Shown piece by piece: positions 17,673-26,745 of a DNA stretch of 64,000 nucleotides. A program made the position numbers and the translations under genes. The notes beneath the pieces are model-generated. The model was not told the origin of the DNA and searched no databases. It worked only from the letters and a program-made list of their open reading frames with translations. Within the stretch, counting starts at the first letter, position 1. Every line of letters starts with the position of its first letter. This stretch comes from Mucilaginibacter sp. (GTDB taxonomy: Bacteria; Bacteroidota; Bacteroidia; Sphingobacteriales; Sphingobacteriaceae), in assembly GCF_025359345.1 (NCBI RefSeq), contig NZ_JANYGQ010000018.1:62001-126000 (forward strand), given 5' to 3'.

Positions 17673-19217
17673 ATGGAGAAGCCAAAGCTAATAATTGCTG
17701 GGCCAGGAGGTGGCAAAACACACGATCTCGTGGATGAAATTATTCGCTGTATCGCTTTACTAGAGCCACATCGCACCCTAGCAGCGATCACTTACACTAA
17801 CGCTGCCACTGTTTCAATAAAGGAGCGACTTGAAAAGAAAATAAAATTACCCCCGAATGTTTTTATCGGAACTACATATAGTTTCTTTAACGCCTATATT
17901 TTGTTACCTTTTGCCTCATTGTTTGGCTTGGTCGAATTAGATAAGCTATTCGTTGAATATGACATTGATGGGAGAGCAGAGGAAATTACAAAGAAAAAGA
18001 GTTTTCCGAGCGTAGCGGAGCGTAAACAATATAAAAACGGTGTTGCAGCTAACCTAATTAAAAAATTACTAGATAAAGGGATTGTTCCTTTTGAACAAAT
18101 AGCAACAATTTCTTCCAAATTAATAAAGGACAAAAATCTTCGAGCATTGATCGGGGAAAGACTACAATTTTTGTTCGTTGATGAGTTTCAAGATGCAACA
18201 AGTAATCAGTACGCAATTTTTGACCAAATTCGGAAGGCAAAAAAAACGATAATATATGCGGTCGGGGATCCCGAACAATATATCTCGAATTACACCATCA
18301 AAAGGGCTAAGCCCCACTTTACGAAATTGCCTATAATGGCGTTCAAAGCAGCGTCACAGGTAGTATTACAAAAATTCAATAAACGATCCTCTGTTGCTGT
18401 CACAATGTTCATAAATAACTTTAATACCCAAATACAGCAGGAATCGAAATATTCAGGAATAAATTCTACAGGAATTTACTTTATTGATTGTACAGATATA
18501 AGTTCAATAATTGACAAGTATAGAGAACTTACTAAAGAAGTGGAGAGTATCAGCGGTTTCAAAAGGTTCTACCTAGCTTATAGAAACGACGAATATAACG
18601 AGGTCTCCGAAAAATATAATCTAAAACTTGTTTCCAATGATAATTTAAAACCACACTCAAAACTTTCTGAAACACTTAAATTAATTTGTGATGCAGTACA
18701 TCTTCCGCCAAAGAAGTTTTGCGAAGAGTATAAACTAAGTACTATTGAGTTTCGGACATTAGGTATAAAGCTCCTTAGGGCATCAATAAATTGTGAAGAG
18801 GAATTAGTGAACTTCTTAAAAACCGAGTTGAAACTTAGAATATCAGGTGACACGAATACGGATACTTTATTTTCAAATTTAGCAACGGTAAAAAACGAGA
18901 GTGTTGAAAGTATAACCACTGAACTGATTTCGTCAATCCACAAGTCTAAAGGACTTGAAGCCGAGGCTGTGCTGGTAATCGCGAAGACCAATAAAGAACT
19001 TAAAAAATGGCTGGAAACAGATAGGGACATACGTTTTAGTGACAAAACCGATAATTACAGGCTTGGATTTGTTGCGTTCAGTAGGGCACGAGAAATACTT
19101 TGTATTAGCTGTTTACAGAAGTTAGATAGTACAAATAGAACAAAACTATCAAGTTTGAAAGTCATTTTCGAGCCGTCATCTAATAGTGAAAATCAGTCAT
19201 TATTAACTCTGTTTTGA
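17673..19217 (+). CDS. gajB: GajB-like UvrD-family helicase of a Gabija system
   Basis: A protein of about 514 residues with UvrD/Rep superfamily 1 motifs: Walker A GPGGGKTHDL at about 10, motif II LFVDEFQDA at about 167, motif III GDPEQYI at about 197, motif V SIHKSKGLEAEAV at about 422 and motif VI VAFSRAREIL at about 467. ATG 17673, two bases after the gajA stop codon begins to be read out, is preferred; a TTG at 17664 would overlap gajA. With GajA it forms the anti-phage Gabija complex. The two genes form a clear operon inserted between recombinase-associated genes. Confidence 0.9.
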   Translation: MEKPKLIIAGPGGGKTHDLVDEIIRCIALLEPHRTLAAITYTNAATVSIKERLEKKIKLPPNVFIGTTYSFFNAYILLPFASLFGLVELDKLFVEYDIDGRAEEITKKKSFPSVAERKQYKNGVAANLIKKLLDKGIVPFEQIATISSKLIKDKNLRALIGERLQFLFVDEFQDATSNQYAIFDQIRKAKKTIIYAVGDPEQYISNYTIKRAKPHFTKLPIMAFKAASQVVLQKFNKRSSVAVTMFINNFNTQIQQESKYSGINSTGIYFIDCTDISSIIDKYRELTKEVESISGFKRFYLAYRNDEYNEVSEKYNLKLVSNDNLKPHSKLSETLKLICDAVHLPPKKFCEEYKLSTIEFRTLGIKLLRASINCEEELVNFLKTELKLRISGDTNTDTLFSNLATVKNESVESITTELISSIHKSKGLEAEAVLVIAKTNKELKKWLETDRDIRFSDKTDNYRLGFVAFSRAREILCISCLQKLDSTNRTKLSSLKVIFEPSSNSENQSLLTLF

Positions 19218-20858
19218 ACCCAAATTGGGATTGTCAGGTGACAACACTATCGATTTAAGCGTTAATATTTCATCGGCAATCATTTCCCAATAAGCTTTGG
19301 TATATATAAGACTACTAGAGGGTGGAGAACTTAACTTATTTCGGGTGTTTTTACTTTTTTCTCCCGAGGGCACTGTAGAGAAAAGTTCATGGTCTAATTC
19401 CACTTTTAGCCTGAAAAGATTACATACTTTGGGTGTTCGACAATTTACGCCATCAAAGGTGACACCTTCAGGAAAGTCGAACACCTGTAATCTTTGTTGA
19501 ATATGGAGTGGGCTTTTTTGCCATAATAGATGGGGCTTTTTTAGCGCGACTTTTGCAAATGACATAAGTTCATCAATATCATATTCTTTCGGACTGGATG
19601 TTTTTAGCAAGCCTTCAAGTTGTTCTATATCGCTCTCCGCCCTTTTTACTCGTTCAGTAAATGTGTTGAGACTTATTGTGCCATTAGTTTTTAATTCAAT
19701 GAGCGAGTCTATCCGTTTATTTAAATCTGCAATCTGCTTCTCAATATTCTTATTCTCGTCCGCTACAGTATTTACGCGCTTTTCAAATTGTTCTTTCAAA
19801 TGATACTGCATGCGGTTGAAATGCAGTGTATCAAACTCATACTGTGCTAAAAAACTCATAAATTTTTCCTCAAGCACTTCTTTGCGAATTGTAGTGTGCG
19901 GCAATTTAAAAGAGTAGTATGGATATTTAATACGTTTCCCTTGTGACCAATAGCCGGTGATTTTATTACCCGCCTCGTTAGTTAAAAACCTACGCAGTGG
20001 AAAATCAGGATTTTCGTGTAAATAATGACTTACAACGTTTTTTCTACCGTCCAAAATAGATTGAACTGTATCAAATAATTTAGGTGTTATTAAAGCCTGA
20101 AAAGTCCCCTGGTATTCATTGCCAAACTTCTTGACTACCCCTTTATACAAGGGGTTTCGGAGAAAATGAAAGAAGTTTGAGCACGTAACCGGGCCACCCT
20201 TTCTGTTCGTTAATCCTTGTTTCGACATTATAAGCCGTATTGAATTTGTGGAATATTGCCGGGTCGCAATTAATTCAAATACTTTTTGGATTAAGGCTGC
20301 TTTATCATTTGGGGCAATGGTCGATTTACCATTAATTTTTACATTACTGTAGCCGATTGGTGCCATCCAAACATATCGTCCTTCTTGAGTTGCCTCCCTC
20401 ATTCCGCCCAGTGAGCGTTCAGTACGTACATCATTATCAAACTGACCAACGTTCGCAATAATATTTTCCATAAAGCGACCGGCTGGGGTATCTTCAAAAA
20501 ACTCTGTCACAGAGCGTATCTCTACGCCGTACCGTTTTAATGTGCCCCTGATTACATGGTAGTCCGCAATATTTCGAGAAATACGGTCAACTTTGTACGC
20601 GATGACTGCTTGAATTACGCCTTTTTTGCCAGTACAAAATTTCAACAACAGTTGTAGTTGTTTTCTATTAGCCGTCTTTGCACTTTCGCCTCGTTCAATA
20701 TAGACCTGTGCGATTTGGTAGCCTTCCTTTGCCGCATATTCACGACAAATACGCTCTTGTGAAACAAGGCTGTTTCCTTCATCTGCTTGCTCTTTCGTAG
20801 AGACACGGCAATAAATGACGGCTTTCTTAATTTCATTATTTAGGTTGTTTTTTGTTAT
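19203..20858 (-). CDS. Large serine recombinase, copy 1, with ATA in place of the start codon
   Basis: The frame reads AVIYCRVSTKEQADEGNSLV, with the catalytic Ser in the VST motif, then DRISRNIADY and the recombinase domain, with a C-terminal coiled region. The frame is intact from codon 20858 to the stop at 19203 (551 codons against 555 in the paralogue at 37030). However, the codon aligned to the paralogue's ATG is ATA. No ATG, GTG or TTG occurs between the in-frame TAG just upstream and the catalytic motif. The first ATG in frame (20648) would lose the catalytic Ser. It may start at ATA/ATT or be silenced. It lacks the Cys zinc ribbon, as does its paralogue. Confidence 0.8.
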   Translation of the reverse strand: MTKNNLNNEIKKAVIYCRVSTKEQADEGNSLVSQERICREYAAKEGYQIAQVYIERGESAKTANRKQLQLLLKFCTGKKGVIQAVIAYKVDRISRNIADYHVIRGTLKRYGVEIRSVTEFFEDTPAGRFMENIIANVGQFDNDVRTERSLGGMREATQEGRYVWMAPIGYSNVKINGKSTIAPNDKAALIQKVFELIATRQYSTNSIRLIMSKQGLTNRKGGPVTCSNFFHFLRNPLYKGVVKKFGNEYQGTFQALITPKLFDTVQSILDGRKNVVSHYLHENPDFPLRRFLTNEAGNKITGYWSQGKRIKYPYYSFKLPHTTIRKEVLEEKFMSFLAQYEFDTLHFNRMQYHLKEQFEKRVNTVADENKNIEKQIADLNKRIDSLIELKTNGTISLNTFTERVKRAESDIEQLEGLLKTSSPKEYDIDELMSFAKVALKKPHLLWQKSPLHIQQRLQVFDFPEGVTFDGVNCRTPKVCNLFRLKVELDHELFSTVPSGEKSKNTRNKLSSPPSSSLIYTKAYWEMIADEILTLKSIVLSPDNPNLGSKQS

Positions 20859-21081
20859 AGAAATAAGCCTCTAAAATTAAAGCTGCTAATCTTGCCAAGA
20901 GTATTTCGTTTGACGGCTCCACATTTTCACAACCCAAAATGGAGCAACGAATGACATCTTTATTGCTGGATAAAGAAGTTCGTTGCTCCATATCAGGGAC
21001 GACAATATGTAATTGTTCTTCTTTATCCAGCGGATTCATCATAGCATATAAATAATTAGCGGTATAGATTAAGTATTGCAT
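20836..21081 (-). CDS. Small protein overlapping the recombinase start; copy 1
   Basis: An 81-residue protein whose C-terminus reads LLARLAALILEAYFYNKK, matching LLDRLAEILVEAYLYERR of the gene at 38675. Both overlap the 5' end of a large serine recombinase by about 20 bases on the same strand, so translation of the two is probably coupled. No known domain. A recombination directionality or accessory role is possible from position only. Confidence 0.6.
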   Translation of the reverse strand: MQYLIYTANYLYAMMNPLDKEEQLHIVVPDMEQRTSLSSNKDVIRCSILGCENVEPSNEILLARLAALILEAYFYNKKQPK

Positions 21082-21172
21082 AAGGGTGAAAACACAAACA
21101 GTAGGGCAGATTTATTTAAAAACTAACTATTCCGTCCTGTAATTCCAATCAATTTTGAAATACAGTTAGATA

Positions 21173-22375
21173 ATGTATGACTACCATTATTTCACTCCCA
21201 TAGGCATTACCAATTGGCGCGACAGCAATAAACTCTTTGGCATTAAACCAAACGACCGGCTTCAACATATATATTGCTTAGGTAAAACAGGGGTTGGTAA
21301 AAGTACATTGCTCATCAACATGGCGCTCGACGACATTCAGAAAGGCTACGGTATTTGCGTAATTGACCCACATGGGGAGACCGCAGACACTATTTTAAAG
21401 TACATTCCGGAGCACCGTAAAAAGGATTTGGTATATTTTAATTCGACAGACCTGGATCATTTGCCGGGCTTTAACCCGCTGTATAAAGTACCGGAACATG
21501 AGCGGCATTTAGTTGCTTCTGAAATAGTTCAAACCTTTAAAAAGATATGGATTGATTCCTGGGGGCCACGGCTTGAATATATTCTACGTTTTGCTATTTT
21601 AACCCTGCTTGAATACCCAACGGCCACTTTGTTAGACATTCAACCCTTGTTGCTTGATAAGGCGTTTCGCTCACTTGTGCTACAGTTTACAACCAATGAA
21701 AATATCTTGTCATTTTGGTTCAATGAGTTTGATAAATACCCGCCAAGCTTAAAGGCTGATGCTATTAGTCCGATACTTAATAAGGCGGGGGTATTTCGAG
21801 CAAATGCTACTTTGCATGGGATTGTAGGTCAACAGGGAGGCATATCTCTTGAAACCGTAATGAACAGTAGCCAAATACTCGTTTGCAATCTTTCAAAGGG
21901 CTTAATTGGCGAAGATGTTTCCACTCTTTTAGGCAGCTTGCTAACTACTGGAATGCAAACAACAGCCATGCGACGAGCGCACCTCCTACACGAAGAGCGA
22001 AAACCATTTTATCTGTACATTGACGAAGCCCATTCATTCTTAACAACCTCTTTTGCAACCATGCTTTCCGAAGTGCGCAAGTATAAGGTTGGGTTATTCT
22101 TAACCCACCAATACTTAGAGCAGCTTTCCGAGGAAATCCGCACCGCCATTTTGGGTAATGTGGGAACGATCATCTGTTTTCGGTTAGGGGCGGCTGATGC
22201 AAAGGTAATGGCGGAAGAATTTTACCCCATTTTTACCATTGAAGATTTTATCAACTTACCCTCGCATTCTATCTATCTAAAGCTGCTTATCGACGGTACT
22301 ACTTCTGTACCATTCAGCGCAACTACATTACCAATTGCTGCCATACGTACACCAAGACTGTCTAACGATCAATGA
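21173..22375 (+). CDS. VirD4/HerA-like DNA translocase ATPase 1
   Basis: A 400-residue RecA-fold ATPase: Walker A GKTGVGKST at about 38, IDPHGET following the next strand, Walker B FYLYIDEAHSF at about 280, a glutamine-like sensor in FLTHQYLEQL, and a terminal GTIICFRLGAADAK motif typical of TraM-recognition/type IV coupling ATPases. There is no N-terminal membrane helix. The start MYDYHYFTPIG matches its fragment at 39031. It probably works with the longer ATPase two genes on to pump DNA. Divergent from the recombinase genes with about 90 bp between. Confidence 0.85.
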   Translation: MYDYHYFTPIGITNWRDSNKLFGIKPNDRLQHIYCLGKTGVGKSTLLINMALDDIQKGYGICVIDPHGETADTILKYIPEHRKKDLVYFNSTDLDHLPGFNPLYKVPEHERHLVASEIVQTFKKIWIDSWGPRLEYILRFAILTLLEYPTATLLDIQPLLLDKAFRSLVLQFTTNENILSFWFNEFDKYPPSLKADAISPILNKAGVFRANATLHGIVGQQGGISLETVMNSSQILVCNLSKGLIGEDVSTLLGSLLTTGMQTTAMRRAHLLHEERKPFYLYIDEAHSFLTTSFATMLSEVRKYKVGLFLTHQYLEQLSEEIRTAILGNVGTIICFRLGAADAKVMAEEFYPIFTIEDFINLPSHSIYLKLLIDGTTSVPFSATTLPIAAIRTPRLSNDQ

Positions 22376-22423
22376 TGTAGTACATATTGACTCACGCTAT
22401 TAACTTAAGGCATAATTATCGGT

Positions 22424-22651
22424 ATGGAAATAATCACTCATGTACCTAATGATAGAGAAGTTTGGGTATGTATCTGTAAAAATACCCCTTCAGATTACGG
22501 GTTTTATCCCTGTGACAAAGATGGCAATGAAATCGAACCTCTCATTGGAAGCGATTGGAATGGCTTATACGTATGCGGCTCTTGTAGAAAAATAATCAAT
22601 TTACATACGCTTAAGGTGATAGGCAAACACATTAGTACAGCCAGAAATTAA
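22424..22651 (+). CDS. Small Cys-rich, zinc-ribbon-like protein
   Basis: A 75-residue protein with VCIC near residue 16 and VCGSC near residue 50, a CxC plus CxxC arrangement that can bind one zinc ion. It sits between the two translocase ATPase genes on the same strand. No known family was recognised; a nucleic-acid- or protein-binding adaptor is plausible. Confidence 0.6.
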   Translation: MEIITHVPNDREVWVCICKNTPSDYGFYPCDKDGNEIEPLIGSDWNGLYVCGSCRKIINLHTLKVIGKHISTARN

Positions 22652-22661
22652 TAACCTCATT

Positions 22662-22778
22662 CACCAGCGCCGCGAAGATAGCCCGCGCCGGATAACACGT
22701 AAAGGCTATACAAGCGGGCGGTTGTTGTTTTTTTGCTTGCCCGGCCTTTACATATTACCCGCCGTGCGCTTTGAGGTG
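22662..22778. repeat. Nested GC-rich inverted repeats between translocase genes
   Basis: Nested complementary arms: CACC/GGTG and AGCGC/GCGCT outside, GTAAAGGC (22699-22706) with GCCTTTAC (22744-22751) inside, and CGGGC (22715-22719) with GCCCG (22739-22743) at the tip. The region is GC-rich compared with its flanks and non-coding. It could be a structured RNA, a terminator, or a DNA site such as an origin of transfer. Confidence 0.55.
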
Positions 22779-22899
22779 CTTACCTGATGAAATGAATACG
22801 TGTGTGAATAAATATTACTGATATAGTATTTGTTTTTTCAAAAATCTCTTTACTTTTATATAGATAAATTATTGATAACCAAACCTTAAACCTTGTATT

Positions 22900-23436
22900 A
22901 TGATTCTCATTGTCATCATCCTCATCATTTTGAGCATCTACTATTACTACAGAAGTCCCAAACACGTTGGGGCAGTCCATTCAAACAAATGCCACTATTT
23001 TGGCACATTGCAATTTTCGGCACAAGAATTCTACACTCTTGTTGAGCAGATCATGCTTAGCCGGCAAATACCGGATGTTAAAATGTCCCGCGTCAACTAC
23101 AATGAAGCCGGTATGCTTTCAAACAAGCGGGAGTATTTACGAATAGAGCGTAAAGAAGATATATTTGACATCTGCGCCGCCCCCATTGGCAACGGGTTCT
23201 TTGTCTCATATTGGCAGGGTGAACCGAAACATGGCACACGCGACCTTGCTATGAAAGTTCCATTGCTAAACACTGTTGTTGAAGGCTGGCAAGGAACAAC
23301 ATATTACCAACTTGATACTGCAAGCATGTTTAAATTGTGCGTTAAAGACAGCATTACCGAAGCCATTGAACAAGTAACCACATCAAAAGGCATACGAGGG
23401 CTATCAGAAACTGAACGATTGGCATTTAGCGCATGA
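22900..23436 (+). CDS. Membrane-anchored partner of translocase ATPase 2
   Basis: A 178-residue protein with an N-terminal hydrophobic helix (ILIVIILIILSIYYYY, residues 2-17) and a soluble domain of about 150 residues. Its stop overlaps the start of the large ATPase gene by four bases (ATGA), so the two are co-translated. It probably anchors or recruits the ATPase at the inner membrane, as small membrane subunits do for coupling proteins. No recognised domain. Confidence 0.7.
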   Translation: MILIVIILIILSIYYYYRSPKHVGAVHSNKCHYFGTLQFSAQEFYTLVEQIMLSRQIPDVKMSRVNYNEAGMLSNKREYLRIERKEDIFDICAAPIGNGFFVSYWQGEPKHGTRDLAMKVPLLNTVVEGWQGTTYYQLDTASMFKLCVKDSITEAIEQVTTSKGIRGLSETERLAFSA

Positions 23437-26426
23437 AACGCTACGAGGCGCTAACCGTTCAATTCTATGCCTGGGAACAACGGTTGCGGGGATGGGAGGC
23501 GTATCCTTTTCCGGTTGATATAGAGCCACCGTTTGAGCCGTTTTTCTATCATTCCGTGCCTGTGCAATCATCGGTCATAGATGACAGTTTCCGCCCCTCT
23601 GTATTCACACGAGCATATCAAGCAATTAAGAGCGTTGCTAGTTCCGGTGACGAAATAATTAATGAAGAGCCTGCGGATGACAGCCCGCTTGTTCCTTTCA
23701 TTTGGGAAAATGATGCACCGCTCATTGCTCTTTCAGTGTCATTGCCGAAAGACCAAAAGATTCGGCCTGACGAAATAGAGCAGTTGCTCTTTATGCTCTC
23801 GCAATCAATCTATCCCATTTCATTTGAAATTATTGCAACCCAAGCCTCAATTAGGATTCAATTTGTCTGCCGTGAACCGGACGCGAATTACGTACACAAT
23901 CAAGTCAAAGCATACTTTCCAACATGTGGTATTCATGAAGCATCCATAGGCGATATTGTCGCACCAGGCGGTCGTTATTTCAGATTTGATTTCGGATTGG
24001 AAGAGGAATGTATGCGACCGCTTGCAACACCAAAGAGTTTTGATGTGGACCCGCTCACCGGCATATTCGGTGTATTGGAAAACCTAACCGGTGGCGAGCA
24101 ACTCGTCATACAAATACTGTTTAAGGGAGTTGCCAATCCTTGGGCTGAAAGTATTATTCGCTCCGTAATGGACAATGAAGGCGGCTCATTTTTTCTCAAT
24201 GCTCCGGAAATGGTGAAGCTTGCGCAGGAAAAAATATCAGTACCATTATTTGCGGTTTGTATTCGTGTCATTGGTTACAATACAGACAATGACACCCAAC
24301 GGTTAGCCAATGGTGTCATACAAGCCACACAATCGCCGTATAACAGCTTGTTTCCATTGAATGACGGATATTACAGTCAAGGCCTCGAAGACGTCATGTC
24401 GCGCCAATCTCATCGTTTAGGCATGTTATTAAACAGCAAGGAACTTGCGACCCTTGTTCATTTTCCATCAGTATCTGTGGTGTCTCATAAATTGGAGCGC
24501 GACACACGAAAAACGAAAGCGGCACCACCGGCGTTTTTAAATCATCAACATATTTTTGGTGCAAACATTCACCAAGGCAATATTTCAAATGTCACGATCA
24601 GTGAAACACAGAGGTTAAAGCACACTCATATCATCGGGGCAACCGGTACTGGCAAATCAACTTTGCTTCTTTCAAGCATCATCCAAGATATGGCCAATGG
24701 TGAAGGAATTGCTGTACTTGACCCGCATGGAGACTTAATAGATAGTATATTATCGTGGGTACATCCGAATAGGCACAAGGACGTCATCGTGATTGACCCG
24801 TCTGATACCGAGTTTCCAGTTGGCTTTAACATCTTAACTGCTCACTCCGAAATTGAAAAGGATATTTTATCCTCTGATTTAGTGGCCGCTTTTAAGCGCC
24901 TTTCAACCTCTTGGGGTGACCAAATGAATTCAGTCTTCGCCAATGCCATCCTTGCCTTTCTCGAAAGCACCAAAGGTGGAACACTCGTAGACCTACGCCG
25001 GTTTTTGATTGAAAAAAGCTTCAGGGATAAGTTTCTGTTAACAGTTGCTGATCCTAGTATCGTGTATTACTGGCATAAGGAATTTCCAATATTGAAATCT
25101 AGTTCCATCGGCCCGATCTTAACCCGTCTTGATTCCTTCCTCCGCCCCAAGCTTATCCGCAACATGGTAGCCCAACAGAAAAGCCTGGATTTTGAGCACA
25201 TATTAGATTCAAAGAAGATAGTATTGATTAAGCTTTCCCAGGGATTAATGGGAACCGAGAACAGCTACTTGTTGGGTACGTTCTTGGTATCAAAAATCCA
25301 ACAGGCAGCTATGGCACGACAAGCTAAACAAAAAGCTGACCGGAGCAACTTCTATCTCTACATCGACGAGTTTCAGAATTTCATTACACCCTCTATGTCT
25401 GCCATACTTTCAGGCGCTCGAAAATATCACTTAGGTTTAATCCTGGTTCACCAGGATATGCAACAATTAACAAAGCATGATGCAGAGCTTGCAAGCGCTG
25501 TAACCGCCAACGCTGGCACCCGAATATGCTTTCGACTTGGTGATACGGATGCGAAACGATTTGAGGGCGGTTTCTCATTCTTTGACGCTGATGATTTACA
25601 AAATCTTGATGCTGGCGAAGCTATTATCCGCATTGAGCGGCCTGAAAATAATTGCAATTTACAAACGCTGCCTTTTGAAGTAATGGAGCAGGATGTCGCG
25701 CGTGAGATCAAGGAACGAGTGATTGATTTTTCGCGCAACAATTACGGCACACCGAAAGAAGAGGTCGAAGCGCTGTTGAAAAATATCCATTCTGTACACG
25801 AATATCCGACAGAAAAAGAAACGATAAAAGCTACCTATATTCCGACACACAAACCCACAACGGCATCAAAACCAGCGGAACCATTTGTACAATCGCGGCT
25901 TAAAAATCCGGAAGACAAGAAGCAAGAAACGCAACACAGGTATCTACAGACCCTCATCAAACGCATGGCGGAATCACGAGGTTATACCGCATTCATTGAA
26001 GAGCCTACACCAGATGGAAGAGGTAAAGTTGATGTGAGTCTTAAACGAAACAATAAACTGATTGCGGTTGAAATTAACGATACATCAAAGGATGTGTGGG
26101 AGTTACATAATATTGAGAAATGTCTGGCTGCCGGATATGACATGATTGTTGCTTGTTCAACTGATAGTCAGGTGCGGGCACGTATGACAGCCAAGATCGA
26201 GGAAAAATTTGAAATTGCGCACAGAGAGAAAATGCTAGTACTCAGCCCAGACTCTTTGTTTCTGTATTTAGATTCTGAAATTGCGAAAGACGCTTCAAAC
26301 GATATACGAGTAAAGGGGTATCGGGTAAAGGTTGATTATACAGCAGTACCGGAGCAGGAGATGGATAGAAAACGGGAGATGATCGCTAGGTCGGTTATTG
26401 ACGCAATGAAAGAAAAGCGAATGTAG
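23433..26426 (+). CDS. VirD4/HerA-like DNA translocase ATPase 2 with C-terminal PD-(D/E)XK-like domain
   Basis: A 997-residue protein in three parts. Residues 1-380 form an N-terminal domain of the kind preceding coupling ATPases in some conjugation-like loci. The ATPase core has Walker A GATGTGKST at about 403, LDPHGD, DPSDTEFPVGFN, Walker B FYLYIDEFQNF at about 641 and HQDMQQL. From about 835 a nuclease-like domain follows, with RYLQTLIKRMAESRGY, GKVDVSLKRN and LIAVEIN giving the D and E of a PD-(D/E)XK site, then NIEKCLAAGYD. A Lys is not obvious in the last motif, so activity is uncertain. Probably a DNA pump that also cuts or binds DNA. Confidence 0.85.
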   Translation: MKRYEALTVQFYAWEQRLRGWEAYPFPVDIEPPFEPFFYHSVPVQSSVIDDSFRPSVFTRAYQAIKSVASSGDEIINEEPADDSPLVPFIWENDAPLIALSVSLPKDQKIRPDEIEQLLFMLSQSIYPISFEIIATQASIRIQFVCREPDANYVHNQVKAYFPTCGIHEASIGDIVAPGGRYFRFDFGLEEECMRPLATPKSFDVDPLTGIFGVLENLTGGEQLVIQILFKGVANPWAESIIRSVMDNEGGSFFLNAPEMVKLAQEKISVPLFAVCIRVIGYNTDNDTQRLANGVIQATQSPYNSLFPLNDGYYSQGLEDVMSRQSHRLGMLLNSKELATLVHFPSVSVVSHKLERDTRKTKAAPPAFLNHQHIFGANIHQGNISNVTISETQRLKHTHIIGATGTGKSTLLLSSIIQDMANGEGIAVLDPHGDLIDSILSWVHPNRHKDVIVIDPSDTEFPVGFNILTAHSEIEKDILSSDLVAAFKRLSTSWGDQMNSVFANAILAFLESTKGGTLVDLRRFLIEKSFRDKFLLTVADPSIVYYWHKEFPILKSSSIGPILTRLDSFLRPKLIRNMVAQQKSLDFEHILDSKKIVLIKLSQGLMGTENSYLLGTFLVSKIQQAAMARQAKQKADRSNFYLYIDEFQNFITPSMSAILSGARKYHLGLILVHQDMQQLTKHDAELASAVTANAGTRICFRLGDTDAKRFEGGFSFFDADDLQNLDAGEAIIRIERPENNCNLQTLPFEVMEQDVAREIKERVIDFSRNNYGTPKEEVEALLKNIHSVHEYPTEKETIKATYIPTHKPTTASKPAEPFVQSRLKNPEDKKQETQHRYLQTLIKRMAESRGYTAFIEEPTPDGRGKVDVSLKRNNKLIAVEINDTSKDVWELHNIEKCLAAGYDMIVACSTDSQVRARMTAKIEEKFEIAHREKMLVLSPDSLFLYLDSEIAKDASNDIRVKGYRVKVDYTAVPEQEMDRKREMIARSVIDAMKEKRM

Positions 26427-26489
26427 TAGTTTGTATTAGTTCGTTGAAGGCAAGTTCGAGAATAATGGCTCCGCCGCAGAAACTGTATA

Positions 26490-26735
26490 TTACCTAAGCC
26501 AATAGCCGATAATTCCTCCTATAATTACTCCAGGTAGTCCTTTATAATTTGAGTTCGGCACATTATCATATCTTATAAGATACATAGCAATTACTAAAAG
26601 CATCAATGAAATAACAAGACGAATATTAGCCTCCTGTTTTGTCAGTTTTTTATCAGCTTTTGCACTACCTGCATGAGGGCCGGAGAATGCTTCGATGGTC
26701 TGTTTAATTGTTGTAAAGAAAAATCTAGTACTCAT
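26490..26735 (-). CDS. Small two-helix membrane protein
   Basis: An 81-residue protein with hydrophobic helices at about 38-55 (LVISLMLLVIAMYLI) and at the C-terminus (GVIIGGIIGYWL). It is convergent with the translocase ATPase gene and lies 10 bp downstream of the 377-residue gene on the same strand, so the two are probably co-transcribed. Function unknown. Confidence 0.6.
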   Translation of the reverse strand: MSTRFFFTTIKQTIEAFSGPHAGSAKADKKLTKQEANIRLVISLMLLVIAMYLIRYDNVPNSNYKGLPGVIIGGIIGYWLR

Positions 26736-26745
26736 ATTTCATGGA

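Noticed and set aside
20642..20836. 64-codon frame MKLRKPSFIAVSL as a separate gene, or a frameshift in the recombinase
   Set aside because: The true recombinase frame is continuous through this stretch, including the catalytic Ser motif; the 64-codon frame is an out-of-phase shadow. The real anomaly is the missing start codon.
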